Shown here: in pieces, positions 39,894 through 49,011 of the stretch
Position numbering within the stretch: the first letter of the stretch is position 1
Layout: each line of letters starts with the position of its first letter
Source of the DNA: Ruminococcus callidus
GTDB lineage: Bacteria > Bacillota > Clostridia > Oscillospirales > Ruminococcaceae
Direction: 5' to 3'
Assembly: GCF_020709055.1 (NCBI RefSeq)
Contig: NZ_JAJFCK010000006.1
Span: forward strand, 38,470 to 102,469
Length of the DNA stretch: 64,000 nucleotides
Program-made: the position numbers and the translations under genes
The notes under the pieces: model-generated
Told to the model about the DNA's origin: nothing
What the model saw: only the letters and a program-made list of their open reading frames with translations
The model's database searches: none

Positions 39894-41093
39894 ATGAAAC
39901 GAATTGCACTGGTCAACCAGCGGTACGGCATGGAGGTCAACGGCGGTTCTGAGTATTACACCCGCATGATCGCCGAACGGCTTGCCAATCGATATGAGGT
40001 GGAGGTGCTGACCACCAAGGCAGTGGACTACACCACGTGGAAAGACTGGTACGTTCGGGATGTGGAGGTCATCCACGGCGTGACCGTGCGGCGGTTTCCG
40101 GTAGAAAAGCTGCGTGCCAGAGATTTTGACCAATACAACGGCAAGTACCTGCAGGAGATGGCGGCGGGCGAACGCAGTCTGGAAAAGGAACACGTCTGGT
40201 TCGAGAAGCAGGGGCCATATTCCCCCGCCTGCATCCAGTACATCCGGCAGAACAAGGACAAGTATGACGTGTTCATCTTCGTCACCTATCTATACTACCT
40301 CACCGTTGCCGGCATGCCGGAAGTGGCGGAGAAGTCCATCTTCATCCCCACCGCCCACGAGGAGCCGTACCTGCACTTCCTCACCTATGAGGCACTGTTC
40401 CCCAAGCCCAAGGCATTCGTCTTTCTGACGGACGAGGAGCGCAAACTGGTGCGCCGGACATTTCCCAGAACAGAACCGATTCCCTGCCAGGTCATGGGCA
40501 CCGGTGTGGACATTCCCTGCACGCCGGATGCTGCACAGTTCCGCCGGCAATACGGGATTCAGGACGACTATCTCATCTACGTGGGACGCATCGACGAGGG
40601 CAAGGAGTGCCCCATGCTGTTCCGCTATTTTATGGAGTACAAAAAGCGCTGCGGCGGCAAGCTGAAGCTGGTGCTCATGGGAAAGGCCGTGTGCGAGATC
40701 CCGAAGCATCCGGACATCATCTCCCTCGGCTTCGTGCCGGAGGAGGACAAGTTCCACGGAATCTCCGGCGCAAAAGCACTGGTGCTCCCCTCCAAGTACG
40801 AGAGCCTTTCCATCTCCGTGCTGGAGGCAATGGCGCTCTCGGTGCCGGTGCTGGTCAACGGGGCGTGCGCCGTCCTGAAAGGACACTGCACCAAGAGCAA
40901 CGGCGGACTGTTCTACCACAGCTACTTTGAATTTGAGGGCGCTGTGCAGTATCTGCTGCACCATCCGGTGGAATACATGCAGCTCTGCGCCAACGCACGG
41001 GCATATATCACACACAACTATGACTGGAACGTCATCATGCAGAAATTCTCGGAGATCATCGAGTATGTGAGTGATGCGGCATCCGGAAAATAA
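39894..41093 (+). CDS. Glycosyltransferase family 4 (paralogue B)
   Basis: 399 residues. NQRYGMEVNGGSEYYTRMIAE at the N-terminus and YESLSISVLEAM as the donor motif; GRIDEGKECPMLFRYF in between. It starts 4 bases after paralogue A. It probably adds a neighbouring sugar of the same repeat unit. Specificity unknown. Confidence 0.85.
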   Translation: MKRIALVNQRYGMEVNGGSEYYTRMIAERLANRYEVEVLTTKAVDYTTWKDWYVRDVEVIHGVTVRRFPVEKLRARDFDQYNGKYLQEMAAGERSLEKEHVWFEKQGPYSPACIQYIRQNKDKYDVFIFVTYLYYLTVAGMPEVAEKSIFIPTAHEEPYLHFLTYEALFPKPKAFVFLTDEERKLVRRTFPRTEPIPCQVMGTGVDIPCTPDAAQFRRQYGIQDDYLIYVGRIDEGKECPMLFRYFMEYKKRCGGKLKLVLMGKAVCEIPKHPDIISLGFVPEEDKFHGISGAKALVLPSKYESLSISVLEAMALSVPVLVNGACAVLKGHCTKSNGGLFYHSYFEFEGAVQYLLHHPVEYMQLCANARAYITHNYDWNVIMQKFSEIIEYVSDAASGK

Positions 41094-41108
41094 GGGGGAA
41101 TCGCTGGG

Positions 41109-43601
41109 ATGAATTTATTTTCTGGGGTCGTTCTTCTAGGCGTGGTCTTTGCCGCACTCGCCGCCGGTATCTGGCGGAAACAGAGCAACGTTCTGGAGCT
41201 TCTGGGCTTCGGCGTCATCTTCTGGCTGTGCGCATGGGTCATCACCGCCATGGGGCTGTTCGTGCTGGATGCGTTCCGTCTGTTCCGCTGTGCTGCCGGC
41301 ACGGCGTTTCTCCTCTTGCTGTGCGGCGGGGTGCTCTTGCTTTGGCGGCGGCGGAAAGAGGCGTGCCCCTGGAACCGGCTGTGTCAGGTCTCGTGGGACA
41401 TCCGGGAGTACTGGATTCCCCTGCTGGTCTGCGCCGGCGGTCTGGTGCTTGTCGCCGTGAAGCACGGCTTCTTTGGCATGGGACAGGACGAGGGCGTATA
41501 CCAGACGGTTGCCGTCAATCTGATGAACGGCATCACCGACCGGCAGCAGGACTTCGCCGAGTACCATCAGGTTCCGGCGGAGCAGCAGGAGACCTTTGCG
41601 CAAAGCATTTTCCAGCAGCTCGCCGGCTATGATACCGAGTCCGCCGGACATGTGAGCCACGGCTTCGACACCTCCATCAGTCCGGTCTCCGGCATCTACC
41701 ACGGCATTCCCACCTACGCCTCCCTCCTCGCCGTGTGGGGCACCATCTTCGGCATGAGCCGAATGCTGGACATTCAGACGGTTTTCTATTGCTGCACGGT
41801 CTTTCTGGTGTTCCAGACCTGCCGCAATTTCCAGCTGAAAAAGAGCGCAACGGCGCTGGCGTGTGCCGTTACGGCAGCCTCCCCCATTGTCATCTGGGTG
41901 GCAAAATCCGCCCTGACGGAGGGATTTTTGGGCGTGCTGTTTGCGCTGTATCTCTATTTCCTGACGGAACGGGAAACCCGGCGGCAGTGGCTCTCCATTC
42001 TGCCCATCGCCGTATTCGGCTGTTTCCACGTTTCCATTTACACCATGGTTCCCCTGTTCGTGCTGGTTTACGGCGGCATGTACTGGTTCACACGGCGCAG
42101 GTGTTTCGCCGTGCTGATGCCGGCGGCGGTGCTGGGCTATCTGGTCAGCTTCTTTGCCATGCGCCGTGTCCAGCCGTTCTACACCACCAACAACTACAGC
42201 CCCCTCTTCGGGCTTGGCATCAATCAGGATGACCTCAGCTGGTTTGTTCCGGCGGTCTGCGGCGGTGCGCTGGTGCTGTGCGCCGGATTTGTGCTGCTGG
42301 CGCATGTGCTGGGGAAACGGCATCCGGAAAAACAGACGGAGGAACTGCGCTTACAGACGTTCCGGCAGTCGGTGCCGGGCGTAATCGTGGCAGAAGTGCT
42401 GCTGACCGCCATGGCAGCACTGATCGGACTGCGCTGCCTCACGGCGGAGTCCGTTCTGGATGCGATTTCCCACGCCTCCCTCTGGGGATTCCTCGCCTGC
42501 ACGGGCATCATTCCGTTTCTGGCGGCGTGGGGGCTGGGCGTGATTCGCCCCAGATTCTATCTGGAGTCCACCCAGCGTCTTGTAGCACTGGTGACGTTTT
42601 TCTACTGCGTTTTGTTCTACGCTGCGGTACTGCGTCCAGAGGTGCAGTACTTCTATTACTACGGCCGCTATCTGGCACCGTTCCTGCCGGTAGCTGCGGT
42701 GTTCCTTGCTGTAACGCTGGATCGGCTGCGGGCACGGGTCACGCTGCCGGTGCTGGCAGCCGGACTTCTGGTGGTCGCACCCTATGACCGCTTTCTCTCC
42801 ATCCAGCGGGACGACACCCGTCTGGAATGGAGTGTTCTGGAGGAGACAGCGCAGGAACTGTCCTCCGACGACTGCATGATCGTCAGCGACAGTTATATGT
42901 CCACCATGTATCTGCCGCTGCGTGCCATCTCCGGCGCTGCGGTCTATCCGGAGGTGGACGACCTGCTGGCGCAGGCGCAGGCGCTGAACGAACGGTATGA
43001 CAAGGTGTTCTATCTGGGCACAGAGGACTGGGACGACTCGTTCGCCGAGAACTTCCGGCTGACATATGCCAACCGTGTGACACAGTCCAACGATGACAAT
43101 GTGAGCGGCAGAGCGGGACTCCTCCCGTTCCCGCTGGCATATCAGAAAATGTCCGTGTCTGTCACCCTCTATACCTACCAATCCGAAAAGCTCACCTATC
43201 CGGCGGACGAATGCGCCAGCACCATGTACCGCGGCTTCGGCGGGCTGGAGGGAAATTTCTGCTGGTCCAATTCTGAGGAGGCCAGCGTGCGCTGCATGCT
43301 GTGCCAGCAGGATTACACCATGACGCTGCAAATGGGCTGCATGCTGGATCTGAACCGGCTGGGCTTTGCGCAGTATCCCGTCACCATCGAGATCAACGGC
43401 AAATCCGCCGGCACGGTGACGGTGGACGAGTCCAACAACGGACAATCCCTCTCGCTGGATATTCCGGCAGCGTGTCTGGAGGACGGGCAGAACATCGTTA
43501 CCCTCCGCTGCGACCTGTGGGAGGCAAAGAAAATCTCGGAGAGCGACCCGCGGCTGCTGGGCTTCCCGCTGGAATCCATCGTATTCACACCGCAGGGATG
43601 A
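41109..43601 (+). CDS. Large membrane protein, GT-C type glycosyltransferase-like
   Basis: 830 residues. About a dozen membrane helices fill residues 1-570, with an acidic DE pair in the first large external loop (GMGQDEGVYQTVAVNLMNG), as in GT39/GT83-type enzymes that use lipid-linked sugars. The C-terminal 250 residues look like an extracellular beta-rich domain. A role in decorating the exported glycan is likely but unproven. The nearest alternative is a polymerase. Confidence 0.65.
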   Translation: MNLFSGVVLLGVVFAALAAGIWRKQSNVLELLGFGVIFWLCAWVITAMGLFVLDAFRLFRCAAGTAFLLLLCGGVLLLWRRRKEACPWNRLCQVSWDIREYWIPLLVCAGGLVLVAVKHGFFGMGQDEGVYQTVAVNLMNGITDRQQDFAEYHQVPAEQQETFAQSIFQQLAGYDTESAGHVSHGFDTSISPVSGIYHGIPTYASLLAVWGTIFGMSRMLDIQTVFYCCTVFLVFQTCRNFQLKKSATALACAVTAASPIVIWVAKSALTEGFLGVLFALYLYFLTERETRRQWLSILPIAVFGCFHVSIYTMVPLFVLVYGGMYWFTRRRCFAVLMPAAVLGYLVSFFAMRRVQPFYTTNNYSPLFGLGINQDDLSWFVPAVCGGALVLCAGFVLLAHVLGKRHPEKQTEELRLQTFRQSVPGVIVAEVLLTAMAALIGLRCLTAESVLDAISHASLWGFLACTGIIPFLAAWGLGVIRPRFYLESTQRLVALVTFFYCVLFYAAVLRPEVQYFYYYGRYLAPFLPVAAVFLAVTLDRLRARVTLPVLAAGLLVVAPYDRFLSIQRDDTRLEWSVLEETAQELSSDDCMIVSDSYMSTMYLPLRAISGAAVYPEVDDLLAQAQALNERYDKVFYLGTEDWDDSFAENFRLTYANRVTQSNDDNVSGRAGLLPFPLAYQKMSVSVTLYTYQSEKLTYPADECASTMYRGFGGLEGNFCWSNSEEASVRCMLCQQDYTMTLQMGCMLDLNRLGFAQYPVTIEINGKSAGTVTVDESNNGQSLSLDIPAACLEDGQNIVTLRCDLWEAKKISESDPRLLGFPLESIVFTPQG

Positions 43602-43629
43602 GGACCCCGCAAGAAAGGAATCAATTGCT

Positions 43630-44601
43630 ATGAAACTGATTATTCAAATTCCCTGCTACAACGAGGAAAAAACGCTGGAGCTGGCATACCGTGATCTGCC
43701 GCGGCACATCGACGGCATCGACACCATCGAATATCTCATCATCAACGACGGCAGCAAGGACGGCACCGTTCAGAAGGCACGGGAGCTGGGATTCCACCAC
43801 GTCGTATCCTTCCGCCGCAACAAAGGTCTGGCACGGGGCTTCCTCGCCGGACTGGACGCATGTCTGCGGCTGGGTGCGGACATCATCGTCAACACCGATG
43901 CGGACAACCAGTACTGCGGTGCGGACATCGAAAAGCTGGTGCGCCCCATTCTGGAAAAGAAAGCGGACATGGTCATCGGCGAACGCCCCATTGACGAGAC
44001 TGAGCACTTCTCCTGGAAGAAAAAGAAGTTCCAGCATCTGGGCAGCTGGGTGGTACGGGTGGCATCCCACACCGATGTCCCCGACGCACCCTCCGGCTTC
44101 CGTGCCTATTCCAGAGAAGCTGCCATGCGCATGAACGTGGTCAACGAGTACACCTACACGCTGGAGACCATCATTCAGGCCGGCCGCAGCAAGATGGCTG
44201 TGGCCTCCGTGCCCATCCGCACCAATCCGGAGACACGCCCCTCCCGTCTGTTCTCCAGCATGTGGCGGTACATGAAGCGTTCTGCCTCGGTCATCATCCG
44301 CTCCACCGCCATGTACCGTCCGCTCCAGTTCTTCTGCACCATCGGCGCCATTCTCTTTGTGCTGGGACTGGTGGTCGGCATCCGGTTTCTGGTATTCTTC
44401 TTCCTGGGCGAGGGCAATGGCCACGTCCAGTCGCTGATTCTCACCGCCGTGCTGCTCCTCATCGGGTTCCAGACCATTACGCTGGGACTGCTGGGAGATA
44501 CCGTCGCAGCCAACCGGAAGCTGCTGGAAGATGTCCAGTACCACGTCCGGAAGATGGACTATGACAACAATCCGGCGGACAAGACCCCCGACGACGAATA
44601 A
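43630..44601 (+). CDS. Glycosyltransferase family 2, dolichol-phosphate mannosyltransferase-like
   Basis: 323 residues. GT-A domain with IPCYNEEKTL, INDGSKDGT and NTDADNQYCGADI (DxD-type metal site), then a GFRAYSREAA acceptor segment and two C-terminal membrane helices. Enzymes of this shape make polyprenyl-phosphate sugars, the donors used by GT-C proteins, so it fits with the preceding gene. Last gene of the cluster. Confidence 0.88.
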   Translation: MKLIIQIPCYNEEKTLELAYRDLPRHIDGIDTIEYLIINDGSKDGTVQKARELGFHHVVSFRRNKGLARGFLAGLDACLRLGADIIVNTDADNQYCGADIEKLVRPILEKKADMVIGERPIDETEHFSWKKKKFQHLGSWVVRVASHTDVPDAPSGFRAYSREAAMRMNVVNEYTYTLETIIQAGRSKMAVASVPIRTNPETRPSRLFSSMWRYMKRSASVIIRSTAMYRPLQFFCTIGAILFVLGLVVGIRFLVFFFLGEGNGHVQSLILTAVLLLIGFQTITLGLLGDTVAANRKLLEDVQYHVRKMDYDNNPADKTPDDE

Positions 44602-44628
44602 GCAGCGAAACCATATTCCAGAAAACAC

Positions 44629-44669
44629 AAGAGCCTGCCTGCACAGCTTGGTGCAGACAGGCTCTTTTT
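44629..44669. terminator. Terminator after polysaccharide cluster
   Basis: A 15-base stem with one mismatch (AGAGCCTGCCTGCAC against GTGCAGACAGGCTCT) is followed by a T-run on the plus strand. It also lies downstream of the convergent phosphofructokinase gene. Confidence 0.85.
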
Positions 44670-44686
44670 TCGCAAAGAAAACGAGA

Positions 44687-45901
44687 TTATTTCAAAACAG
44701 ATTCTGTGATGGTGAAGTGCTTGGGAATGCCGCCGTGCATTTGCAGATTCAGTTCGCCCTGAATCAGCGGCAGGAAGTAGGGCATTGCCTTATCGCTGAT
44801 GTTATTTCCGGCAGGGGTGAGGAACTCTCTCGGCAGGAACTTCTCCCGATTGGCGATCTGGGAGGCATCTGCCGGCTCCATGACCACGGTATAGGGCATG
44901 TCGTGGATACGGCGGAATACCATGACCCGTCCGGTTTCACCGTTAAGGGCGCACTGCACACCGGCTGCACCGATCTGCTCCGACTCGTCGATGTCGGTCT
45001 TGGAGCACAGGTGGGAGGAACAGCGCTGCATGACGTTCAGCTCGATGGAGCGCACCTTACATCCGATCTTTTCCCGCACCAGCTGTTCCAGATACTTGCC
45101 GATGCCGGAGAGGTACTTATGCCCGAAGTTATCCACAGCGCCGGACTGCACGCCCTCCGGTACGGCAACGCCCTCGGAAACTGCCACGATGACTGCCTTA
45201 TGCTTTGCCATCTCCTGTTCCACATCCCGCAGGAACTTTTTCTCCGAGAAATGGGACTCCGGCACGTAGACCAGATGGGGTGCAGGATCGCCATAGGCGT
45301 GGAGCACGGCGCTGGAAGCCGTCAGCCAGCCGGCGTGTCGGCCCATGATCTCCACGATGGTGATGGAGGGCATGCTGTAGACTGAGCTGTCCCGCACGAT
45401 CTCCTGCATGGTGGTTGCCACGTACTTTGCCGCAGAGCCGAAGCCAGGGGTGTGGTCGGTGATGCACAGGTCGTTGTCAATGGTCTTGGGAATGCCGATG
45501 ACCTTGATGTTCAGCTTCTTCTCCCGAAAATAGGAGGAGAGCTTCTGCACGGTGTCCATGGAATCGTTTCCGCCGATGTAGAAAAACGCACCGATCTGGC
45601 GGCGCTTCAGGCAGTGCACGATCTGCTGGTACACGGCATCGTCCTCCTGCCAGTCCGGCAGTTTATACCGGCAGGAGCCCAGCACCGTGGAGGGCGTCTG
45701 CCGGAGCAATTCCATATCTTCGTTAGTGAGAATCATGGTCTTGAGGTCGATGAGATGGTCGTGGATGATTCCCTCCACGCCGTTGATGGAACCAAAAATC
45801 GCATCAATGGTGGGTTCTTTCAGGGACTCCCGAAATACGCCCACCAATGAAGCGTTGATGGCGCATGTAGGCCCGCCGGACTGTGCAACTGCAATATTCA
45901 T
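44687..45901 (-). CDS. pfp: 6-phosphofructokinase, probably pyrophosphate-dependent
   Basis: 404 residues from MNIAVAQSGG, with AAAGGAG 10 bases upstream. GGNDS (110-114) and PKTIDND (138-144) are the key motifs: Asp113 and Lys139 stand where ATP enzymes have Gly (GGDGS, PGTIDND), the accepted mark of PPi users. MGRHAGWL is also present. It phosphorylates fructose 6-phosphate in glycolysis, reversibly if PPi is used. Own promoter at 45962. Confidence 0.9.
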   Translation of the reverse strand: MNIAVAQSGGPTCAINASLVGVFRESLKEPTIDAIFGSINGVEGIIHDHLIDLKTMILTNEDMELLRQTPSTVLGSCRYKLPDWQEDDAVYQQIVHCLKRRQIGAFFYIGGNDSMDTVQKLSSYFREKKLNIKVIGIPKTIDNDLCITDHTPGFGSAAKYVATTMQEIVRDSSVYSMPSITIVEIMGRHAGWLTASSAVLHAYGDPAPHLVYVPESHFSEKKFLRDVEQEMAKHKAVIVAVSEGVAVPEGVQSGAVDNFGHKYLSGIGKYLEQLVREKIGCKVRSIELNVMQRCSSHLCSKTDIDESEQIGAAGVQCALNGETGRVMVFRRIHDMPYTVVMEPADASQIANREKFLPREFLTPAGNNISDKAMPYFLPLIQGELNLQMHGGIPKHFTITESVLK

Positions 45902-45961
45902 AGTAAGCATGCTCCTTTTCTGATACGGTAAAAAATTACGGTCAAAGTTTTCTCTTTTTCT

Positions 45962-45990
45962 ATTGTACCGGATATCCGGAGAAATGTCAA
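45962..45990 (-). promoter_or_regulatory. Sigma-A promoter of the phosphofructokinase gene
   Basis: Minus strand TTGACA, 17 bases, TACAAT, about 60 bases before the start. Between it and 46290 I see no gene. Confidence 0.8.
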
Positions 45991-46290
45991 CGCCTTTGCG
46001 GAAAATTCAGAACAGCGTACAGAACTACCCATGTTTTTTCCAAAAAATCCGTGCAGATAGAAAAATTGCGGGAATGCACGAGTTTGAGGTGAAAAGCCGT
46101 ATTTGTGGAGAAACAGGGCGGTTTTTGAACCGTTTCAAGAGCGAACACAAAAAGCATCGTGCAAAAACGAAAAGATTTCAGAACCGTTGCCCCATCAGGC
46201 TGCTCCAGCTGAGCGCAGCTGGCGAGGTGTTTTGCGTGTATTGTAGGGACACGGCGTGCCGTGTCCGCTTCGTGGAGATGGAGAGGATAA

Positions 46291-46431
46291 GGCTCCCCTG
46301 AAAGGGGAGCTGGCAGTGCGTAGCACTGACTGAGGGGTTCTAACACTGCGTTTTTTCTTTATCTTGATTTTGTAACGAAACCGACCCCTCCGAGCGGCTT
46401 CGCCGCCCACCTCCCCTTTCAGGGGAGGCTG
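46291..46431. repeat. GC-rich intergenic repeat pair
   Basis: GGCTCCCCTGAAAGGGGAGC followed by TGGCAGTGCGTAGCACTGACTGAGGGG, a 45-base gap, then an oppositely oriented half with CGGCTTCGCCG and CTCCCCTTTCAGGGGAG. Same family as 33580 and 62541. It forms one large imperfect palindrome. Confidence 0.7.
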
Positions 46432-46562
46432 ATTCTTTCCTTTTGATTATGGGAAAACAACACGCAGAACACCTCGCCAACTGTGCTCAGTTGGATCAGC
46501 CTTACAAAGCAACCCATCTGAAAAGTTCTCCGTTTTTCCCAAAAATCCCTGCCTTACGGGAC

Positions 46563-46591
46563 TTGCTTTTTTCTCCAATATCCTGTATAAT
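46563..46591 (+). promoter_or_regulatory. Sigma-A promoter of the sortase gene cluster
   Basis: TTGCTT, 17 bases, TATAAT (with TG before it), 54 bases before the first gene. Confidence 0.7.
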
Positions 46592-46644
46592 AACGTATAT
46601 ACCGAAAGCACAACAGACTCTTATTTCAGAAAGGATTTTGCAGC

Positions 46645-47424
46645 ATGAAAATAAAATCGGTTCGCATCGCCGGTCTGGTCTGTGGTCTGGGGTTACTCCT
46701 CGCCACCGGTGCCGGCGCTATGACTGCATCCGCCACTTCCGTGGGGGATGTCATCGCTTACGCCTACGCCGTGGGACTGCCGGAGAGCACCATTCAGCAG
46801 TGCATCAACCAGTACAGCGGCGGAACATACACCTCGGAACAGTGCGATCAGGCAATCGCTGCGCTGGCAGACTGGGCAGCAAAACGAAATCAGAGTATTG
46901 AAGACGAGATCAACAAGGGCACGACTGCTCCGCCGGCCGAAACCACGGCTGCTGCCGGCGGAAACAGCGACACCACGGAAACCGCCGCTGCCCCTGTGAC
47001 CACCACCACGCCCTCTGCAAAAGACTTCATCAACATGACGCTGGAGGAAAAGGTATCCTATGTCAACAGTCTGCCGGAGGATCAGCGCAAGGAGTTCATT
47101 CAGAACATGAGCAACGACGAGCGCAACAGCTTCCTCAAGCAGATGGACAAGACCAAGCAGGCGGAGGTCATCGCTGAAATGATGGGCGTCGGGAAGGCGT
47201 TCGGGCTGAACTTCTCCGTGGACACCCTTTCCAAGGATGCCATCGCCATCAGCGCACGGGACAAGGACGGCAATCTGGTGGATGTCACCACCTTTGGCAA
47301 TACCGTAGAGGAAACGGGCATTCCCTACACCGTGCCCGTTCTCATCGGCAGCGGTGCCATTCTGCTGGCTGCCGGCGGCATTGGCGCAGCGCTCTTCTGC
47401 TGCAAGCGCCGTTCCCATCGATAA
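46645..47424 (+). CDS. Secreted, membrane-anchored protein; possible sortase substrate
   Basis: 259 residues, no family recognised. A signal peptide ends near Ala30 (ASA). A small helical region with two Cys follows, then a Thr/Pro/Ala linker (about 90-122), a charged domain with EKVSYVNSLPEDQRKEF, and at the end VEETG (221-225), a hydrophobic stretch (230-253) and KRRSHR. That order copies an LPXTG sorting signal but with VEETG instead. It is the first of three genes with the sortase next. Confidence 0.7.
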   Translation: MKIKSVRIAGLVCGLGLLLATGAGAMTASATSVGDVIAYAYAVGLPESTIQQCINQYSGGTYTSEQCDQAIAALADWAAKRNQSIEDEINKGTTAPPAETTAAAGGNSDTTETAAAPVTTTTPSAKDFINMTLEEKVSYVNSLPEDQRKEFIQNMSNDERNSFLKQMDKTKQAEVIAEMMGVGKAFGLNFSVDTLSKDAIAISARDKDGNLVDVTTFGNTVEETGIPYTVPVLIGSGAILLAAGGIGAALFCCKRRSHR

Positions 47425-47436
47425 GGAGTGTGCGCC

Positions 47437-48132
47437 ATGAAAAGACAATCACGCTCCGGCAAGCTTCCCCTTGCCGTGCAGATTCTGCTGCCGCTTCTGC
47501 TGGCGCTGCTCTGCGGCGGTGTGCTGCTGCTGGCATCCATCCGCCCCTATGAGATCGCAAAAACCTACCTGCGCATTGGCTTTATGGACAGCGGCAGCAC
47601 CAACCCCAACAGCGGTACCAGCGGACTGAACATTGTGGAAACCGACATCGACACCGATTATACCGGTGCGACCTCTGCGGAGGGCGACGTGGCGGTATCC
47701 GCCTATGGCAGCCAGTGCGCCATTCTGGAGTGCAAGTCCGCCGGTCTGTACGTTCCGGTCTACTGGGGCGGCGGTTCGGAGCTGCTGAAAAAAGGCGCCT
47801 GCCAGACACCGGCCTCCGCCGTCATCGGCAGCACCGGCAACTCCGTCATCAGCGCCCATGTCAACACCTTTTTCCACGACCTGAACCAGCTGAAAAAAGG
47901 GGACACCGTCACTCTCTACACCACCTACGGCAAATTCACCTACGAGGTATCGGAACAGATCCAGTTCCAGTCCTCCAATGACGGCTGTCTGAAACAGACG
48001 GACGACGACCGTCTGACGCTCTACACCTGCGAAATGCAGCTGCTGGGTTCCTCGGACACCCGCATCGGCGTGGTGTGCAAACTGACCCAGCGGGAATTTT
48101 ATACCGATGATACCAAAGGAGGCACACCATGA
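47437..48132 (+). CDS. Sortase family transpeptidase
   Basis: 231 residues. N-terminal membrane anchor (about 11-34), then the sortase barrel with His141 in SAHVNTFFHDLNQLKKGD, Cys198 in LTLYTC and Arg209 in DTRIGVV, the full catalytic set. It should cleave a sorting motif outside the membrane and link the protein to the wall or to another protein. Class is uncertain; the TLYTC form is atypical of housekeeping SrtA. AAGGAG precedes ATG at 47437, and its stop overlaps the next start. Confidence 0.85.
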   Translation: MKRQSRSGKLPLAVQILLPLLLALLCGGVLLLASIRPYEIAKTYLRIGFMDSGSTNPNSGTSGLNIVETDIDTDYTGATSAEGDVAVSAYGSQCAILECKSAGLYVPVYWGGGSELLKKGACQTPASAVIGSTGNSVISAHVNTFFHDLNQLKKGDTVTLYTTYGKFTYEVSEQIQFQSSNDGCLKQTDDDRLTLYTCEMQLLGSSDTRIGVVCKLTQREFYTDDTKGGTP

Positions 48133-49007
48133 GCCAGACATCTTCTCCCCGCATCGGCGGGCTGCTGCTCCGGCTGCTTTGCAGTTTCGTTCTGGCGTTC
48201 TCCCTGATCGGCATCTGCGGCGGCAGCATTGGCACGGCGGTCACCGGTGCGCCGTCGCTCCTGACGGCGCAGATCTCGAAACAGGACGCTGCCCGGAAAG
48301 TCTACGATGCCCTCAAATCCCAGTTTGAAACGGAGTACAACGCCACTGCTGTTCCCGCCGACGTATACTTAGACGCACTGTCTGCGGACTGGCTGGAGGA
48401 TGCCATGAAACAGCAGGTGACGGATTCCTATCAGAATCCGGCGGACAAGACAGTGCCGGATTTCTCGGCGCTGGAACAGTCCATCACCGACTACTTCGAG
48501 CGCTACGCCGCAGAGAACCACTGCGAGAAAGACAGCACCTATGACACCAAGCTGGCGCAGACCATCCAGAACGCAGAGCACACCATTCAGGATGCGCTGG
48601 ATGTCTACCAGCTGGACACGTTGAAAAACGCCGGACTCTGGCAGAAGCTCATCAGCAGGACACACAAACCCCTGATGCTGCTCACGGTGGGCTGCGGCAT
48701 TCTCGCCGTGCTCGCCATCGGTGCGCTGCTCCTCCTCCGGAGCACGCCCTGTTACTGGATCGGCACGGGGACATTTGCCGGCGGTGTGCTTCTGGCTGCG
48801 CCCATGCTCTGGGTGATGGGCTCCAATTACATCTCCCGTTTCTCCCTGAAAGAGCCGGCGGTGTACGCCGTCTTTACCGGCACAATGACACAGCTGGCGC
48901 ATCTCGTTCTGCTGATCGGGCTGCTGCTGACCGCTGCCGGACTGGTGCTGCTGACCGGCAGCATTCTCCGCAGCCGGCGTTCGCATCCGGATACGGCATC
49001 GGCATGA
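48129..49007 (+). CDS. Membrane protein of unknown function, sortase partner
   Basis: 292 residues. An N-terminal helix (about 12-35), an extracytoplasmic helical domain of roughly 140 residues, then four membrane helices in the C-terminal half. No family recognised. Its start overlaps the sortase stop by 4 bases, so the two are made together; a role in presenting substrate or in assembly is a guess. Confidence 0.65.
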   Translation: MSQTSSPRIGGLLLRLLCSFVLAFSLIGICGGSIGTAVTGAPSLLTAQISKQDAARKVYDALKSQFETEYNATAVPADVYLDALSADWLEDAMKQQVTDSYQNPADKTVPDFSALEQSITDYFERYAAENHCEKDSTYDTKLAQTIQNAEHTIQDALDVYQLDTLKNAGLWQKLISRTHKPLMLLTVGCGILAVLAIGALLLLRSTPCYWIGTGTFAGGVLLAAPMLWVMGSNYISRFSLKEPAVYAVFTGTMTQLAHLVLLIGLLLTAAGLVLLTGSILRSRRSHPDTASA

Positions 49008-49011
49008 CCTC

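Noticed and set aside
46645..47424. Canonical LPXTG sorting motif in the sortase neighbour
   Set aside because: None is present; only VEETG occurs at the expected place, so the claim is limited to a possible variant motif.
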